A stretch of 64,000 nt of DNA from Roseibium sp. Sym1 (GCF_027359675.1 NZ_CP114786.1:2702501-2766500), one strand, 5' to 3'; numbered from the stretch's first letter, positions 1 to 9,622 are shown. The notes: generated from the letters alone by a model not told the origin. Numbers and translations are program-made.

Positions 1-681
1 TATCACTGGGGCGGACTGTTCTGCTCGGAGCGGCCGTATCCCGGGATCTACCAGGTCTGTGCACCGCGCCCCCAGGTCAACAATCCACCACAGCAGCCCC
101 CCGCGCAGCCGCCGGCAACCGCCGGCGTGAATGGCAGGAATGTCGGCGTTGTGCGGCATTCGGGCGGCAGCTTTGTCAGTGTCGGTGGCGGCCAGTGGCA
201 GGAGACGGATGTCTATGGCACCATCGGCTTCCATTTTCAGGAATTCGGCCGGGACGAGTGGTCCGTCTATCTCCACGATGCGTCCCGCAACGTGACGCTG
301 CAGCTGGACCTTCACCGGCGCATGGTCCTTTATGGACAGGGCAACGGGCCCAAGTCGGATCTCTACCGTATCACCGATGCCTTTCCGGCTCGCGGGGGGC
401 AGCCGGTAACGGGCGGCGAACTTCCGCAGCCGGCCGGGCAAAACGCGCTCACCGTCAAATACACCTGCACCGAAGGTATTCCCCTGATCGTGAATTACGT
501 GAACAGCGGCAACGGTCACCTGACCTTCTCGATGGACGGAGCTCCTCTCCACAGGCTGGAGCAGGTCGTCTCGGGGTCGGGTGCCCGCTATTCGGATGGC
601 CCCTACACGATCCACAGCAAGGGCCAGCAAGTCTATATCGAAGCGCCCTGGGGCAGCGACACCTGTTACGAGTACCGGTAA
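1..681 (+). CDS. Secreted protein with C-terminal MliC-like domain (5' end cut by window edge)
   Basis: The reading frame is open from base 1 with no start, so the N-terminus lies outside the window. A proline/glutamine-rich linker (about residues 34-41 of the visible part) precedes a beta-rich segment. The last 75 residues resemble the MliC/PliC lysozyme-inhibitor fold: they open with YTCTEG, contain VNYVNSG, then GSGARYSDG, then SKGQQVYIEA, and end with a cysteine (DTCYEY) that could pair with the first one. MliC-family proteins are periplasmic or lipid-anchored inhibitors of C-type lysozyme; that this protein inhibits lysozyme is inference from the motif pattern. The upstream segment (FCSERPY, YQVCAP) has more cysteines, as expected for an exported protein. 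No operon partner is visible downstream. Confidence 0.6.
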   Translation, partial: YHWGGLFCSERPYPGIYQVCAPRPQVNNPPQQPPAQPPATAGVNGRNVGVVRHSGGSFVSVGGGQWQETDVYGTIGFHFQEFGRDEWSVYLHDASRNVTLQLDLHRRMVLYGQGNGPKSDLYRITDAFPARGGQPVTGGELPQPAGQNALTVKYTCTEGIPLIVNYVNSGNGHLTFSMDGAPLHRLEQVVSGSGARYSDGPYTIHSKGQQVYIEAPWGSDTCYEYR

Positions 682-686
682 CGGGC

Positions 687-718
687 AGCCCGGCGGCGTT
701 GACCACCGTTGCCGGGCT
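687..718 (+). terminator. Possible stem-loop terminator after the MliC-like gene
   Basis: AGCCCGGC and GCCGGGCT form an 8-bp inverted repeat starting 6 bp after the stop codon. There is no clear T-run, so it may be a weak terminator or only an mRNA-stabilising hairpin. Confidence 0.4.
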
Positions 719-857
719 ATCCGCCAACTGACCCTCGCCGCCTCTCCACGCTTGCCCTCAAAATCGTCCCGAAACGGCGGGGCTGCGCCTTGAGCGCGTG
801 AGGCGCGTTTGTTATGCAATCTTGATTGCTTGTTCTGGATTGTGTGAGGTGGTTTCG

Positions 858-1286
858 GTGACAGCTCGAATTCTGTTTTTCTGCATTGCCGTTTTTCTTA
901 TGTTCTCCCCGGCGAGTTCCCAGCCGTTGGAGTTTTCCGGCCGGACGCTTGTCTTCTATGGCGGAGGTCACGGTATTCAAGTTGAATACTATGCGCGCGG
1001 TGGTCGTTCCTACCTTTGGTATCCTGGAAACTCGCGCAGTGTTCGGGGTCAGTGGAAAAACAGTTCCGGCGGAAGCCATGTCTGCTTCCGTTATCCCGCC
1101 AATACCTACGACCCCGTGAAAAACAAGCAGCTTGGTGACTGGAACTGCAAGTCGAAGGCAAAAGTGCAACGGATGGCAAAGTCGACCTGCAAAGGCGATC
1201 CGTTTCGGCTGTCGAGCGGAAAGGTCCCTTACGCGCTGAAGCGCGGCCGGGGCCAGCTTGGCCAGATCAAGGAAAAATGTTCCTGA
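858..1286 (+). CDS. Small secreted hypothetical protein
   Basis: About 142 residues. I chose the GTG at 858 because GAGG lies 8 bases upstream and the product then begins with a clean signal peptide (MTARILFFCIAVFLMFSPAS). The frame stays open to a GTG at 798, which would add 20 residues with little ribosome-binding support. The mature part is rich in Gly, Tyr, Lys and Cys and contains TLVFYGGG, YLWYPGN, VCFRYPANTYDP and DWNC. This resembles small periplasmic families of unknown function in rhizobia (DUF995-like); I am not certain of the family. Its 3' half is Lys/Arg-rich and it ends in a cysteine. Confidence 0.6.
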   Translation: MTARILFFCIAVFLMFSPASSQPLEFSGRTLVFYGGGHGIQVEYYARGGRSYLWYPGNSRSVRGQWKNSSGGSHVCFRYPANTYDPVKNKQLGDWNCKSKAKVQRMAKSTCKGDPFRLSSGKVPYALKRGRGQLGQIKEKCS

Positions 1287-1510
1287 GCTGGCCTGCCGAG
1301 CGAATGGTTGTAGCGGCGGCCGGGAGGCCCCCGCATTGCTCCTTGATCCGGTCAACATCTGTTCCTGTTGGATGCCGTGGGCGCGTTGCTGTCGCAGGGG
1401 TGCTTCGGCGAAACTTGCATTCTGGTACCCGGACCTCTGTAACAAGGCCATTGAAGTGTTTCTCGAACTGCCGCTAAAGATGGGAGCAGTGCGCAATCTG
1501 GAGGTGTTTC

Positions 1511-2272
1511 ATGAATTCCGGGCCGAATATCATTTCTCAGGCTTTTCGATCTGTCCTTTCATGCTGGAAATATTTCTTCGGTATCGTTCTGTTTTTGTTT
1601 ATTCTTGATTGCGTCAACATGTTGTACGACATCGACAATTCAATAACTGTCGCCAAGGCTTTTGCCGAGGCCGGCGTGGTTTTCTATGTTTGTCTTTCTT
1701 TTCTCGGGCTGGATGTCAGCTCAAAGGAGAACGGAAAGAAATACATGGGATTTTCCCTGCGGTTTCTATTCCTGCTCTATGTGCCGGTCATAGTCGCTTC
1801 AATACTCGTCGTGGCGCTTGCAGCATCAACCCTGCAGGGTGCGCAACCAGGAACGGGGTACTTCATGGGCCTCACCATGCTGTGCGTGGGTGGTGTCTAT
1901 TTTTTTGCCATGTTTTTGTTCGGGACCGTGTTTCCCGCGCGGCTGTTCGGTGTCAGGCCTGAGATCGGGGCCGCCGTGGGACGGGCGTTTCGGCAGGCCG
2001 GCTATCTGATCCCCAGGCTCCTGCTCGGCGTCTGGGGCCTTTCGGCCTTGTCGTTTGTGATCCTGATCCTCGCGGAGAACCTCGGCATCGGCTCAGACCC
2101 GGTCACGTCTGCCGGAGTGCCCAACCCGGCCGGCGCAATGGTTCTTGTGCTCGTCAAGCTGACGTCGTTGTTCAGCCTCGCCCTCTTCGCGGTGATTGTC
2201 TGCCGTGCCTACCTGAAGGATCTTCGGGAACGTGGCGAGTTGCCGACAAGAGACGCGGAAGTCTTCGCCTAG
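1511..2272 (+). CDS. Multi-pass inner-membrane protein of unknown function
   Basis: 253 residues with GGAGG six bases before the ATG. Hydrophobic segments are visible at about residues 20-37, 48-66, 80-105, 117-140, 165-187 and 210-232, so about six membrane spans. The cytoplasmic-type tail is charged (YLKDLRERGELPTRD). No catalytic or transporter motif was recognised. The gene is convergent with tex: the stop codons are separated by one base. The GC content and codon use of the first third are lower than in neighbouring genes, with runs of T-rich codons in the membrane segments. Confidence 0.6.
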   Translation: MNSGPNIISQAFRSVLSCWKYFFGIVLFLFILDCVNMLYDIDNSITVAKAFAEAGVVFYVCLSFLGLDVSSKENGKKYMGFSLRFLFLLYVPVIVASILVVALAASTLQGAQPGTGYFMGLTMLCVGGVYFFAMFLFGTVFPARLFGVRPEIGAAVGRAFRQAGYLIPRLLLGVWGLSALSFVILILAENLGIGSDPVTSAGVPNPAGAMVLVLVKLTSLFSLALFAVIVCRAYLKDLRERGELPTRDAEVFA

Positions 2273-2273
2273 A

Positions 2274-4709
2274 TCACGTCCGCTTCTTGTTCATCGCCGC
2301 GGCAAGGGCTGCCGCCATGGCGTTGTTGCCGCCGTCGCCACCGGAGCTCTTCGGCGCGCCGCCGCTGCTGCCGCGCGGGGGATTGCCGCCGGGGCCACGT
2401 CCGCCCGGCCCCTTGCCACCCGGACCGCGACCGCCTGGACCCCCGCGATCCTGCTGTTGGCCGCGTTCCCTTTGGCCCTGGTAGTCGGCCTGGGATTTCA
2501 TGGTCATGGAGATGCGCTTGCGCGGCACGTCCACCTCCAGGATGGTCACCTTGACGATGTCGCCCGCCTTGACGACCTTGTGCGGGTCATCGACGAAGCG
2601 GTCGGCGAGCTGGGAGACATGCACGAGACCGTCCTGGTGCACGCCGACATCGACGAAGGCACCGAAATTGGTGACGTTGGTCACCGTGCCTTCCAGTTTC
2701 ATGCCGGGTTTCAGGTCCGAGATCTCCTCGACGCCGTCCTGAAGGGCGGCCGTCTTGAATTCCGGGCGCGGGTCGCGGCCGGGTTTTTCCAGTTCGCTCA
2801 AGATGTCCCTGACGGTCGGCAGGCCGAATTTCTCGTCGGTGAAGTCCCCTGGCTCCAGGCCCTTCAGCAGGGAGGCGTCGCCCATGATCTGCCTGAGATC
2901 CCGGCCGCAGGCCTTTACGATCCGCTTGGCGAGCGGGTAGGCTTCCGGGTGCACGGAGGAGGCGTCGAGCGGTTCCTTGCCGCCGGTGATGCGCAGGAAG
3001 CCGGCGCAAAGTTCGAACGCCTTGGCGCCGAGACGGGGCACTTCCTTCAGCTGTGAGCGGCTGTCGAAGCGGCCGATGGCCTCGCGGTGCTCGACGACGG
3101 CCTTGGCGAGACTGTCCGACAGGCCGGAGATGCGTGACAGCAGGGCCGGCGAGGCGGTGTTGAGATCGACGCCGACCGCGTTCACCGCATCTTCCACCAC
3201 GGCATCGAGCGCACGGGCGAGCCTGGTCTGGTTGACGTCATGCTGGTACTGGCCGACGCCGATGGACTTGGGCTCGATCTTGACCAGCTCGGCCAGCGGA
3301 TCCTGCAGGCGCCGGGCGATGGAGGCCGCGCCGCGCAGGGAAACGTCGACATCCGGCATTTCCTTCGCCGCCAGTTCCGAGGCGGAGTAGACGGACGCAC
3401 CGGCCTCGTTGACGATCACCTTGACCGGGCGCTGGCCGGCCGGAATGTCGGAGAGCACATCGCCGGCGAGCTTGTCGGTCTCGCGGCTGGCCGTGCCGTT
3501 GCCGATCGCGATCAGGCCGACCTTGTGTTTGGCGATCAGCGCGAGCAGCGCGGCACGGGAGCCGGTGACATCGTTGCGCGGCTGGAAGGGATAGATGGTG
3601 GCGGTGTCGACCAGCCGGCCGGTTTCGTCGACCACGGCCACCTTGACGCCGGTTCGGATGCCCGGGTCGAGGCCGAGCGTTGCGCGCGCACCGGCGGGAG
3701 CCGCCAGCAGAAGGTCCTTGAGGTTGCGGGCGAACACCTGGATCGCCTCTTCCTCGGCCTTGTCGCGCAGCACGCCCATCAGGTCGAGCTCCAGATGCAG
3801 GGCGAGCTTCACCTTCCAGGCAAAGCGGGCGACGTCCATCAGCCACTTGTCCGCCGGGCGGCCGCGGTCGGCGAGGCCATAGGTGTCGGCGACCATCTTC
3901 ACCGCCGGAAGGACCGGCGAGACATCGTCGGCATCGACCGTGAGATCGACGGACAGGACGCCCTCGTTGCGGCCACGGAACAGGGCGAGGGCCCGGTGGC
4001 TGGGGATCTTCGACCATTTCTCGGAATAGTCGAAATAGTCGGCGAACTTGGCGCCCTTTTCGGCCATGCCGTCGATCAGCTTCGACTGGACGACACCGCG
4101 CTCCTCGACATGGCGGCGCAGGCGTCCGACAAGCTCCGCGTTCTCGGCAAACCGTTCCATCAGGATCTGGCGGGCGCCGTCGAGTGCCGCCTTGGTGTCG
4201 GCAATGCCCTTGCCGTCATCGACATAGGCGGCTGCTTCCTTTTCCGGATCCTTCGACGGGTCGCCGAGCAGCAGGTCGGCGAGCGGTTCCAGACCGGCTT
4301 CGCGGGCGATCTGGGCCTTGGTACGGCGCTTCTTCTTGTAGGGAAGGTAGATGTCTTCCAGCTGGGACTTGGTTTCCGCCGCCTGAATGCTTTGCGTCAG
4401 TGCCTCGGTGAGCTTGCCCTGTTCCTCGATCGACTTGGTGATGGCACCGCGCCGGTCTTCCAGCTCGCGCAGGTAGATCAGCCGCTCCTCCAGCTTGCGC
4501 AACTGGCTGTCGTCCAGGCCCCCGGTCGCTTCCTTGCGGTAGCGGGCAATGAAGGGCACGGTCGAGCCTTCGTCCAGCATCTGGACCGTATCGTTGACTT
4601 GTCCCGCCTTGCAGCCGATTTCGTCGGCGATCCTCTGGGCGATGCGCAGCGCGGTTTCGGCGTTGAGCTTTGTTTTGGAGGCAGGGCCGGTAGGGGAAAC
4701 GCTTTCCAT
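2274..4709 (-). CDS. tex: Tex-family RNA-binding transcription accessory protein
   Basis: 811 residues, slightly longer than the roughly 770-780 of typical Tex. In order: a helical Tex N-terminal region (about 15-200, containing [15 protein letters not shown] and [13 protein letters not shown]), the YqgF/RNase-H-like domain (about 340-470, [17 protein letters not shown]), helix-hairpin-helix motifs (about 510-575) and an S1 RNA-binding domain (about 660-735, [16 protein letters not shown] and [14 protein letters not shown]). The extra length is a Gly/Pro/Arg-rich tail ([15 protein letters not shown]) like an RGG RNA-binding tail. Tex is a cytoplasmic nucleic-acid-binding protein linked to transcription elongation and stress tolerance. 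It stands alone with no operon partner. Confidence 0.95.
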   Translation of the reverse strand: MESVSPTGPASKTKLNAETALRIAQRIADEIGCKAGQVNDTVQMLDEGSTVPFIARYRKEATGGLDDSQLRKLEERLIYLRELEDRRGAITKSIEEQGKLTEALTQSIQAAETKSQLEDIYLPYKKKRRTKAQIAREAGLEPLADLLLGDPSKDPEKEAAAYVDDGKGIADTKAALDGARQILMERFAENAELVGRLRRHVEERGVVQSKLIDGMAEKGAKFADYFDYSEKWSKIPSHRALALFRGRNEGVLSVDLTVDADDVSPVLPAVKMVADTYGLADRGRPADKWLMDVARFAWKVKLALHLELDLMGVLRDKAEEEAIQVFARNLKDLLLAAPAGARATLGLDPGIRTGVKVAVVDETGRLVDTATIYPFQPRNDVTGSRAALLALIAKHKVGLIAIGNGTASRETDKLAGDVLSDIPAGQRPVKVIVNEAGASVYSASELAAKEMPDVDVSLRGAASIARRLQDPLAELVKIEPKSIGVGQYQHDVNQTRLARALDAVVEDAVNAVGVDLNTASPALLSRISGLSDSLAKAVVEHREAIGRFDSRSQLKEVPRLGAKAFELCAGFLRITGGKEPLDASSVHPEAYPLAKRIVKACGRDLRQIMGDASLLKGLEPGDFTDEKFGLPTVRDILSELEKPGRDPRPEFKTAALQDGVEEISDLKPGMKLEGTVTNVTNFGAFVDVGVHQDGLVHVSQLADRFVDDPHKVVKAGDIVKVTILEVDVPRKRISMTMKSQADYQGQRERGQQQDRGGPGGRGPGGKGPGGRGPGGNPPRGSSGGAPKSSGGDGGNNAMAAALAAAMNKKRT

Positions 4710-5121
4710 TTACGCAAGTGCTTTCGGTGGTGGCATTCGAGGCGGCACAACATAATCCGCCTCAATCGGGTGGGAAAGGGACATGGCCTTTCCGTCCACC
4801 GTCAATTCCGCCAAAGAAGCGAATGGGGCCGCCAGGCCGCGTCAACAGGCGGAATATTCCTTGCGAGGCGAGGCGGAATTTCATTTTTTCGGGCGCGATT
4901 TCACCTCTATCTGCAATTCCTGGTTGAATTTGCGGGGCAAATGAACGGAATGCAACAATTTACGTATTTCGCATTCCACAGAGTGCGTTATTCTTTAGCC
5001 AAAATAATACATCTTAATGGGCAAAGACCCATATCAGACAAGCAACAGAAATGCCCGAATCCAGGGGCAGTCGCAGCTGGCGAGCTCCAGGCAGACGGTT
5101 TGTTACAAGGAGGACAGACCG
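4710..5121. other. Intergenic region between divergent tex and a TetR regulator
   Basis: No gene is seen here. The right half is AT-richer and probably carries the TetR-gene promoter. GGAATGC (4947-4953) and GCATTCC (4971-4977) are 7-bp inverted arms separated by 17 bases, a possible operator for the adjacent TetR protein. AGGAGG at 5108-5113 is the ribosome-binding site of that gene. Confidence 0.4.
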
Positions 5122-5772
5122 ATGGCACGAGGCCGTCCAAGAAAAGTTAATACCGCGGACGCACTTCATTCCGTGATGATCGCCTTTTGGCAGAATGGTT
5201 ATTCGGGAACCTCGATGAATGACCTTGCCGACGCATCGGGCATGGCCAAGCCGGGTCTCTATGCGGCGTTCGGCGACAAGGAAGCCCTTTTCGAAAAGGC
5301 GTTGCTGCATTATTTCGAGACCTATGGCGGTCCTGTCTTCGCGCAGCTGAAGCTGGCGCGGAAAAACGTTGTCGAGGACTTTCGTGATTTTCTGGGCGCG
5401 ATTGCCGATCTGACCCTCGACAAGAACACGCCGGCGGGGTGTTTCCTGGTCAACGCGCTGGTGGATTGCACCTATGGGCCGGAGCGCCACCGGGAAGTTG
5501 TGACGGGTTTGCGGGAATCCCGGTATTCCGCCATTCGCGAGCGGCTGTTGAAAGCGGCCGATGCGGGGGAATTGCGCGACGACGCGGATATCGACCGGGT
5601 GGCGACCTTTCTGGACGGCCAGTTCTCGGCCATTGCCCTGCTCGGCCGCAGCGGCTGCAAGGAGGCGGATCTGAAAACCTTCGTCGAAACCGGCCTCCAG
5701 GCGCTTCCGGTTCGTGACGACCTCGACGGATTTTCGGAACCCGAGCGCAACGCCCCTATCTTACGACAGTGA
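5122..5772 (+). CDS. TetR/AcrR-family transcriptional regulator
   Basis: 216 residues from an ATG with a strong AGGAGG eight bases upstream; an in-frame start further upstream would add an unconserved segment. The N-terminus reads MARGRPRKVNTADAL and the helix-turn-helix lies at about residues 20-55 (GYSGTSMNDLADASGMAKP, then GLYAAFGDKEALF). The C-terminal ligand-binding half (YGPERHREVVTGLR, LDGQFSAIALLGRSG) looks like the branch with a TetR_C_16/YcdC-like C-domain. The ligand is unknown. Its 3' end overlaps the convergent helicase gene by 17 bp. Confidence 0.9.
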   Translation: MARGRPRKVNTADALHSVMIAFWQNGYSGTSMNDLADASGMAKPGLYAAFGDKEALFEKALLHYFETYGGPVFAQLKLARKNVVEDFRDFLGAIADLTLDKNTPAGCFLVNALVDCTYGPERHREVVTGLRESRYSAIRERLLKAADAGELRDDADIDRVATFLDGQFSAIALLGRSGCKEADLKTFVETGLQALPVRDDLDGFSEPERNAPILRQ

Positions 5773-6877
5773 TCCGCTCCGCGGCCCTTGTGACCGCGGT
5801 GTAGAGCCAGCGGCTCTTGTGCTCGCGGAAGGCCCAGCTTTCGTCGAACAGGACGACATTGTCCCATTGTGAGCCCTGCGCCTTGTGCACGGTGAGCGCA
5901 TAGCCGTAGTCGAATTCGTCGGCCTTGCGCCGGATCGCGTAGGGAATGGCTTCGGCGCCATCCTCGAACATGGCGGGCAGCACCTTGACCTTGACGGCGG
6001 TGCGCGACAGTTCGTCCTCGGACACGACATCGAAGCGCAGCGTGTTTCCGCGCGGCGGCCGCAGCCGCTTCACGGTCCAGAGCCCCCCGTTCAAGAGCCC
6101 CTTGGTCTTGTCGTTGCGCAGGCAGACCAGCTTGTCGCCGACGGCGGGCATCGGTGTCGAGAACTCCTTCAGTTCCCGGATTCGGCCATTGTAGAGACGA
6201 CGGGTCTTGTTGGTGCCGACCAGAACCTGGTCGGCTTCAAGGATCTGGTCCTTGTCGATGTCGCGCCGGTGAATGACCTTGCTTTCGCCGAATGTGCCAT
6301 AGTCGAGCTGGCCGCCGTCGCGGATGGTCATGGACATGCGCACGATCGGGTTGTCCTGGGCCTGCCGGTGCACCTCGGTCAGCATCACGTCGGGTTCCGC
6401 CTCGGTGAAATAGCCGCCCCCCTTGACCGGGGGCAGCTGGGCGGGGTCGCCCAGCACCAGGACCGGTGTGCCGAAGGACAACAGGTCCTTGCCGAGTTCC
6501 TCGTCGACCATGGAGCATTCGTCGATGACGATCAGGCTGGCGGTTGCCGCCGCGCTGTCACGCTTGATGGCGAATTGCGGGCCGCTGTCCTCGTCGTCGT
6601 CGTCCGTTTCCTCCTCCTCCTTGGCGGAGCGGGGGCGGTAGATCAGCGAATGAATGGTGCCGGCGTCCTCACAGCCCTTCTGGCGCAGCACGTGCGCCGC
6701 CTTGCCGGTGAAGGCGCCGAAGCAGACATCGCCGTCAATGCCTTCGGCCAGGTGGCGGGCAAGGGTGGTCTTGCCCGTTCCGGCATATCCGAACAGGCGG
6801 AATACCTGACGGTCGCCGCGCTTCAGCCAGTCGGCGGTCTGCTGCAAGGCGTCATCTTGTTGGGGGGACCAGGCCAC
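5756..6877 (-). CDS. RecD/Dda-like SF1 DNA helicase (AAA_30 plus UvrD_C_2)
   Basis: 373 residues from a GTG with AAGGA upstream. Walker A is GYAGTGKTT (about 30-38), Walker B VIDECSMVDEE, followed by VLGDPAQLPPVKGGGYF (motif III) and TEVHRQ (motif IV). The C-terminal UvrD_C_2 motif is YGYALTVHKAQGSQWD with final YTAVTRA (motif VI). These are the superfamily 1 motifs of small 5'-3' helicases such as Dda and RecD2. An acidic insert (EEEETDDDDEDSG) follows the second motif. It lacks the RecD2 N-terminal domain and stands alone rather than with recBC, so it is probably an independent single-strand translocase in repair or fork restart. Confidence 0.9.
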   Translation of the reverse strand: MAWSPQQDDALQQTADWLKRGDRQVFRLFGYAGTGKTTLARHLAEGIDGDVCFGAFTGKAAHVLRQKGCEDAGTIHSLIYRPRSAKEEEETDDDDEDSGPQFAIKRDSAAATASLIVIDECSMVDEELGKDLLSFGTPVLVLGDPAQLPPVKGGGYFTEAEPDVMLTEVHRQAQDNPIVRMSMTIRDGGQLDYGTFGESKVIHRRDIDKDQILEADQVLVGTNKTRRLYNGRIRELKEFSTPMPAVGDKLVCLRNDKTKGLLNGGLWTVKRLRPPRGNTLRFDVVSEDELSRTAVKVKVLPAMFEDGAEAIPYAIRRKADEFDYGYALTVHKAQGSQWDNVVLFDESWAFREHKSRWLYTAVTRAAERITVVR

Positions 6878-7225
6878 GGAGAGGTTCCTTCAAAAAGTGC
6901 CCCGGTTGCTTACCCCGTTTTTGCCGATTCGACCAACAGCGAATGGCGTCTGATCTGTCCCCCGGGATCGAGGTGAGGGCCGTGTGGTCCGTTTCGAAGC
7001 CGGCGGAAAGGGCATCCGGGCGGTTTCGTTCCGGATCGATATCATTCAGATACTCCCTTCAAGCCGCATATTTTCAACATATGTATAATAAAATAAACAA
7101 AATGATGATTTTGATAACATATGGGGAATAAGTTCCAAAGTCTCATGTTGAACGGACGGCATCAGCGCCGCATAGTCTCAGGGTCTTTCGGTTTACACCG
7201 CAAAATCAATTATTTGGAGATCTTC
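6878..7225. other. Intergenic region between divergent helicase and desaturase genes
   Basis: No convincing gene. The last 150 bases are clearly AT-rich for this genome (around 7060-7130, with CAACATATG and AACATATGG) and probably contain the desaturase promoter. In-frame ATG codons at 7121 and 7145 exist but lack a good ribosome-binding site, while GGAGA precedes the GTG at 7226. Confidence 0.4.
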
Positions 7226-8191
7226 GTGCCGCGCGCAAAACTCTGCGAATGGCCGACGCTGGCGCTCATCCTGGCCACGTCGGGAACCTGGATGCTGTTG
7301 ATCGGCTTTTATTCGGAGCTGGGACCTTTCGTGGTTTTTCCGCTGGCAGCCCTGACCGTCACACTGCAATCCTCCCTGCAGCATGAAGTCCTGCACGGCC
7401 ACCCGACCCGCAGCCCGGGCGTCAACGAGGCGCTTGTCTATTGCTCATTCGGTTTGTGGGTGCCTTACCGCCGGTTCAAGTCGCTGCACTTGCGCCACCA
7501 CAACAATGATCGCCTGACGGATCCTTATGACGATCCGGAAAGCTTCTATCTGGCCTGGGCGGACTGGCAGAGACTGCCCGCACCGATAAGGTTCGTATTG
7601 ACGCTGAACAACAGTCTGCTCGGCCGGCTGCTTCTGGGACCTGCCGTCTCGATGATCGGCTTTCTGGGTGCGGAATTGCGGATGATGCTGGACGGCGACA
7701 GGGCGGTGATGCGGGCCTGGCTGCATCATCTTGCGGGGGCCGTCCCGGTCGTCCTGTTCGTGACCCTTGTCGGCGGCATTCCGCTGTGGCTCTATCTTCT
7801 CCTTGTGTCATACCCGGCCATGAGCATGCTGATGCTGCGCACCTTTGCCGAGCACCGCGCCCATGACCATGCCGAGGCGAGGTCGATCATCGTGGAGTTC
7901 TGCCCGGTCTTTTCGCTGCTGTTCCTCAACAACAATCTCCACGTCGTCCATCATGCCAACCCGCGGACGCCCTGGTACCAGTTGCCGGCCATCTACCGCG
8001 CGGCGCGCGCGGACTGGCAGCGGCGCAACGAAGGATATGTCTTTTCGAGCTATTTTGACCTGGCGAAGCAGTATCTCTTCAAGGTGAAGGAACCGGTGGC
8101 GCATCCGACCAGGCGGCGGGACAAGGCGGGGCTGGACTCCGGCGGCTTGAAACCCGCTGGACTGGAGACAGCCGGAAAGGCGGTCTCTTGA
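7226..8191 (+). CDS. Membrane fatty-acid desaturase family protein
   Basis: 321 residues from a GTG preceded by GGAGA; the frame is open to an ATG at 7121. Three histidine clusters typical of di-iron membrane desaturases/hydroxylases are present: HEVLHG (about 54-59), HLRHHN (about 87-92) and HVVHH near residue 240, plus EHRAH. Hydrophobic spans lie at about 10-30, 37-55, 130-155, 165-185 and 195-215. Such enzymes use O2 and two iron atoms to desaturate or hydroxylate lipids. The stop overlaps the start of the next gene by 4 bp, so translation of the PhnD-like protein is probably coupled to it. The substrate cannot be read from the sequence. Confidence 0.85.
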   Translation: MPRAKLCEWPTLALILATSGTWMLLIGFYSELGPFVVFPLAALTVTLQSSLQHEVLHGHPTRSPGVNEALVYCSFGLWVPYRRFKSLHLRHHNNDRLTDPYDDPESFYLAWADWQRLPAPIRFVLTLNNSLLGRLLLGPAVSMIGFLGAELRMMLDGDRAVMRAWLHHLAGAVPVVLFVTLVGGIPLWLYLLLVSYPAMSMLMLRTFAEHRAHDHAEARSIIVEFCPVFSLLFLNNNLHVVHHANPRTPWYQLPAIYRAARADWQRRNEGYVFSSYFDLAKQYLFKVKEPVAHPTRRRDKAGLDSGGLKPAGLETAGKAVS

Positions 8192-9015
8192 GGGAACAAG
8201 GGTTTCTTCCGGTCCGTCTGCCGATGTATGACTGGCCGGAGGTCCGCGCGGCAACGGCGGAACTCGAAATCGCGCTGCAAGGCGCGCTTTCCGGCGTTCT
8301 GGGGATTGCGCCGGAAGACTTTCGGCCCCGGCGAGGCGAGGCGGACCTCGTGGCTTTCTGGACCGATCCGCACCTGCTTCTCACCCAGACCTGCGGCTAT
8401 CCGCTGACCCATGCGCTGGCGGACAAGGTCCGGCTGGTCGGCACGCCCCACTACGATGCGCCGGGTTGCCGGGGACCTGCCTATTGCAGCCAGCTTGTTG
8501 TCCGGCGGGACAGCCCGTACAGCACACTGAAGGGACTGCGCGGCCGGAGAGCCGCCTTCAACGGTCCCGACAGCCAGTCGGGCATGAACACGTTCCGCCA
8601 CGCGATCGCGCGGCTCGGCGCCGGCCGGGTGTTCTTTTCCGACGTGATCGAAAGCGGCGGTCACCTGAACTCGATGAAGGCTGTGGCAGCCGGCGATGCG
8701 GAGATCGCCGCCATCGACACCGTCAGCTGGGGACTTGCCTGCCGGGAATTGCCGGAGCTGGCCGGACGGCTCAGGACAATCGGAGAAACAGCGGCTGCGC
8801 CGGGCCTGCCGCTGATCACGTCGCTGCGGTTTTCAGACGGGGAGGCCGACCTGATCAGCGAGACCGTGTCTCAGGTTTTCTCCTCTCCCAATACGGCAAA
8901 AAGCCGCGAACGCCTGGGGATTGTCGGCTTCTCCAGGCTGTCTGGCAGCGACTATGACGGCATTCTGGACATGGAGCGGCAAGCCGCGGAGCTGGGCTAT
9001 CCGTCGCTGGCCTGA
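8188..9015 (+). CDS. PhnD-like phosphate/phosphite/phosphonate-binding-type protein without signal peptide
   Basis: 275 residues starting at a TTG in a TTGA overlap with the desaturase stop; an internal ATG at 8224 would remove the conserved LPMYDWPE motif, so I prefer the TTG. The fold resembles periplasmic phosphonate-binding proteins: LPMYDWPEVRAATAELE at the N-terminus, WTDPHLLLTQTCGYPL, then RGPAYCSQLVVRRDSP and FNGPDSQSGMNTFRH with the substrate-loop S-x-S-G-M pattern, then AAIDTVSWGL. There is no signal peptide and no ABC permease or ATPase nearby, so it is unlikely to be a normal transport receptor. It may act in the cytoplasm with the desaturase; that is inference. Confidence 0.75.
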   Translation: MREQGFLPVRLPMYDWPEVRAATAELEIALQGALSGVLGIAPEDFRPRRGEADLVAFWTDPHLLLTQTCGYPLTHALADKVRLVGTPHYDAPGCRGPAYCSQLVVRRDSPYSTLKGLRGRRAAFNGPDSQSGMNTFRHAIARLGAGRVFFSDVIESGGHLNSMKAVAAGDAEIAAIDTVSWGLACRELPELAGRLRTIGETAAAPGLPLITSLRFSDGEADLISETVSQVFSSPNTAKSRERLGIVGFSRLSGSDYDGILDMERQAAELGYPSLA

Positions 9016-9174
9016 GCGGCCTGTCGGGCTGCCCGGTGGGCTGTCGTTTCGATCCCGTTACTTGCGTTAACCATAATCCTGCTTTCAGGGGATGCCGGTC
9101 ACGCGATGGCTGGCGCAAAAGTTAACGACCGGTTACGATTCATGGTAAATGAAGCGTTAACAGGAAGACGTGCC

Positions 9175-9480
9175 ATGAAAACGTTCTGCAAGTCCCTGCT
9201 GGCTGCCGCGGGTCTGAGCCTTGCTCTCGGTGTTGCCGCGCAGGCCGGAGATACAACGCGCATCGTTCATGACGAGCCTTATGGCGCCATCGTCACCAAG
9301 GAAGCCGGCGTGCTGGTGTTCCGCGGCCTGCCGCCGACGCGCAAGGTGATCGTCAATCCGGACGGCAAGACGCCGCTGGAGCTGAAACAGACCGAGGTGC
9401 GCGAGACCAACGTCATGGTCTTCGCCGACCAGGGCGATTACCTCCGCGCGCTCGGCCCGAAGATCATCCGGCTGAAATAG
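9175..9480 (+). CDS. Small periplasmic hypothetical protein
   Basis: 101 residues from an ATG preceded by AGGAAG. The signal peptide is MKTFCKSLLAAAGLSLALGV with probable cleavage after AAQA. The mature part is about 78 residues (HDEPYGAIVTKEAGVLVFRG, then NPDGKTPLELKQTEVRETNV) and has no recognised domain. The upstream region carries several GTTAAC/GTTAAC-like steps. It is a single gene. Confidence 0.65.
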   Translation: MKTFCKSLLAAAGLSLALGVAAQAGDTTRIVHDEPYGAIVTKEAGVLVFRGLPPTRKVIVNPDGKTPLELKQTEVRETNVMVFADQGDYLRALGPKIIRLK

Positions 9481-9510
9481 TCGTCGAACAGGATCAAACC
9501 ATTTCTACTT

Positions 9511-9596
9511 CATCATTGCCGGGCTTCACCCGGCAACCCATGCCGTTCCGTCTCCGGTAGGCAAAGCCTTTCGTGCGGCAAAGCCATGGCATGACG
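9511..9596. repeat. Short dispersed intergenic repeat (copy 1)
   Basis: It begins with CATCATTGCCGGGCTT and ends with AAGCCATGGCATGACG. The same ends occur in a longer copy at 57695-57827. The sequence sits between a convergent gene pair (plus-strand gene ending 9480, minus-strand gene ending 9623), and GCCGGGCTTCACCCGGC within it can form a hairpin that might work as a bidirectional terminator. Confidence 0.6.
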
Positions 9597-9622
9597 AAGG
9601 AGAACGAGGGTTTGGTCTTCCC

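Noticed and set aside
3240..5150. Plus-strand open frame across tex and its upstream region
   Set aside because: Shadow of the tex gene; no start signal or homology.
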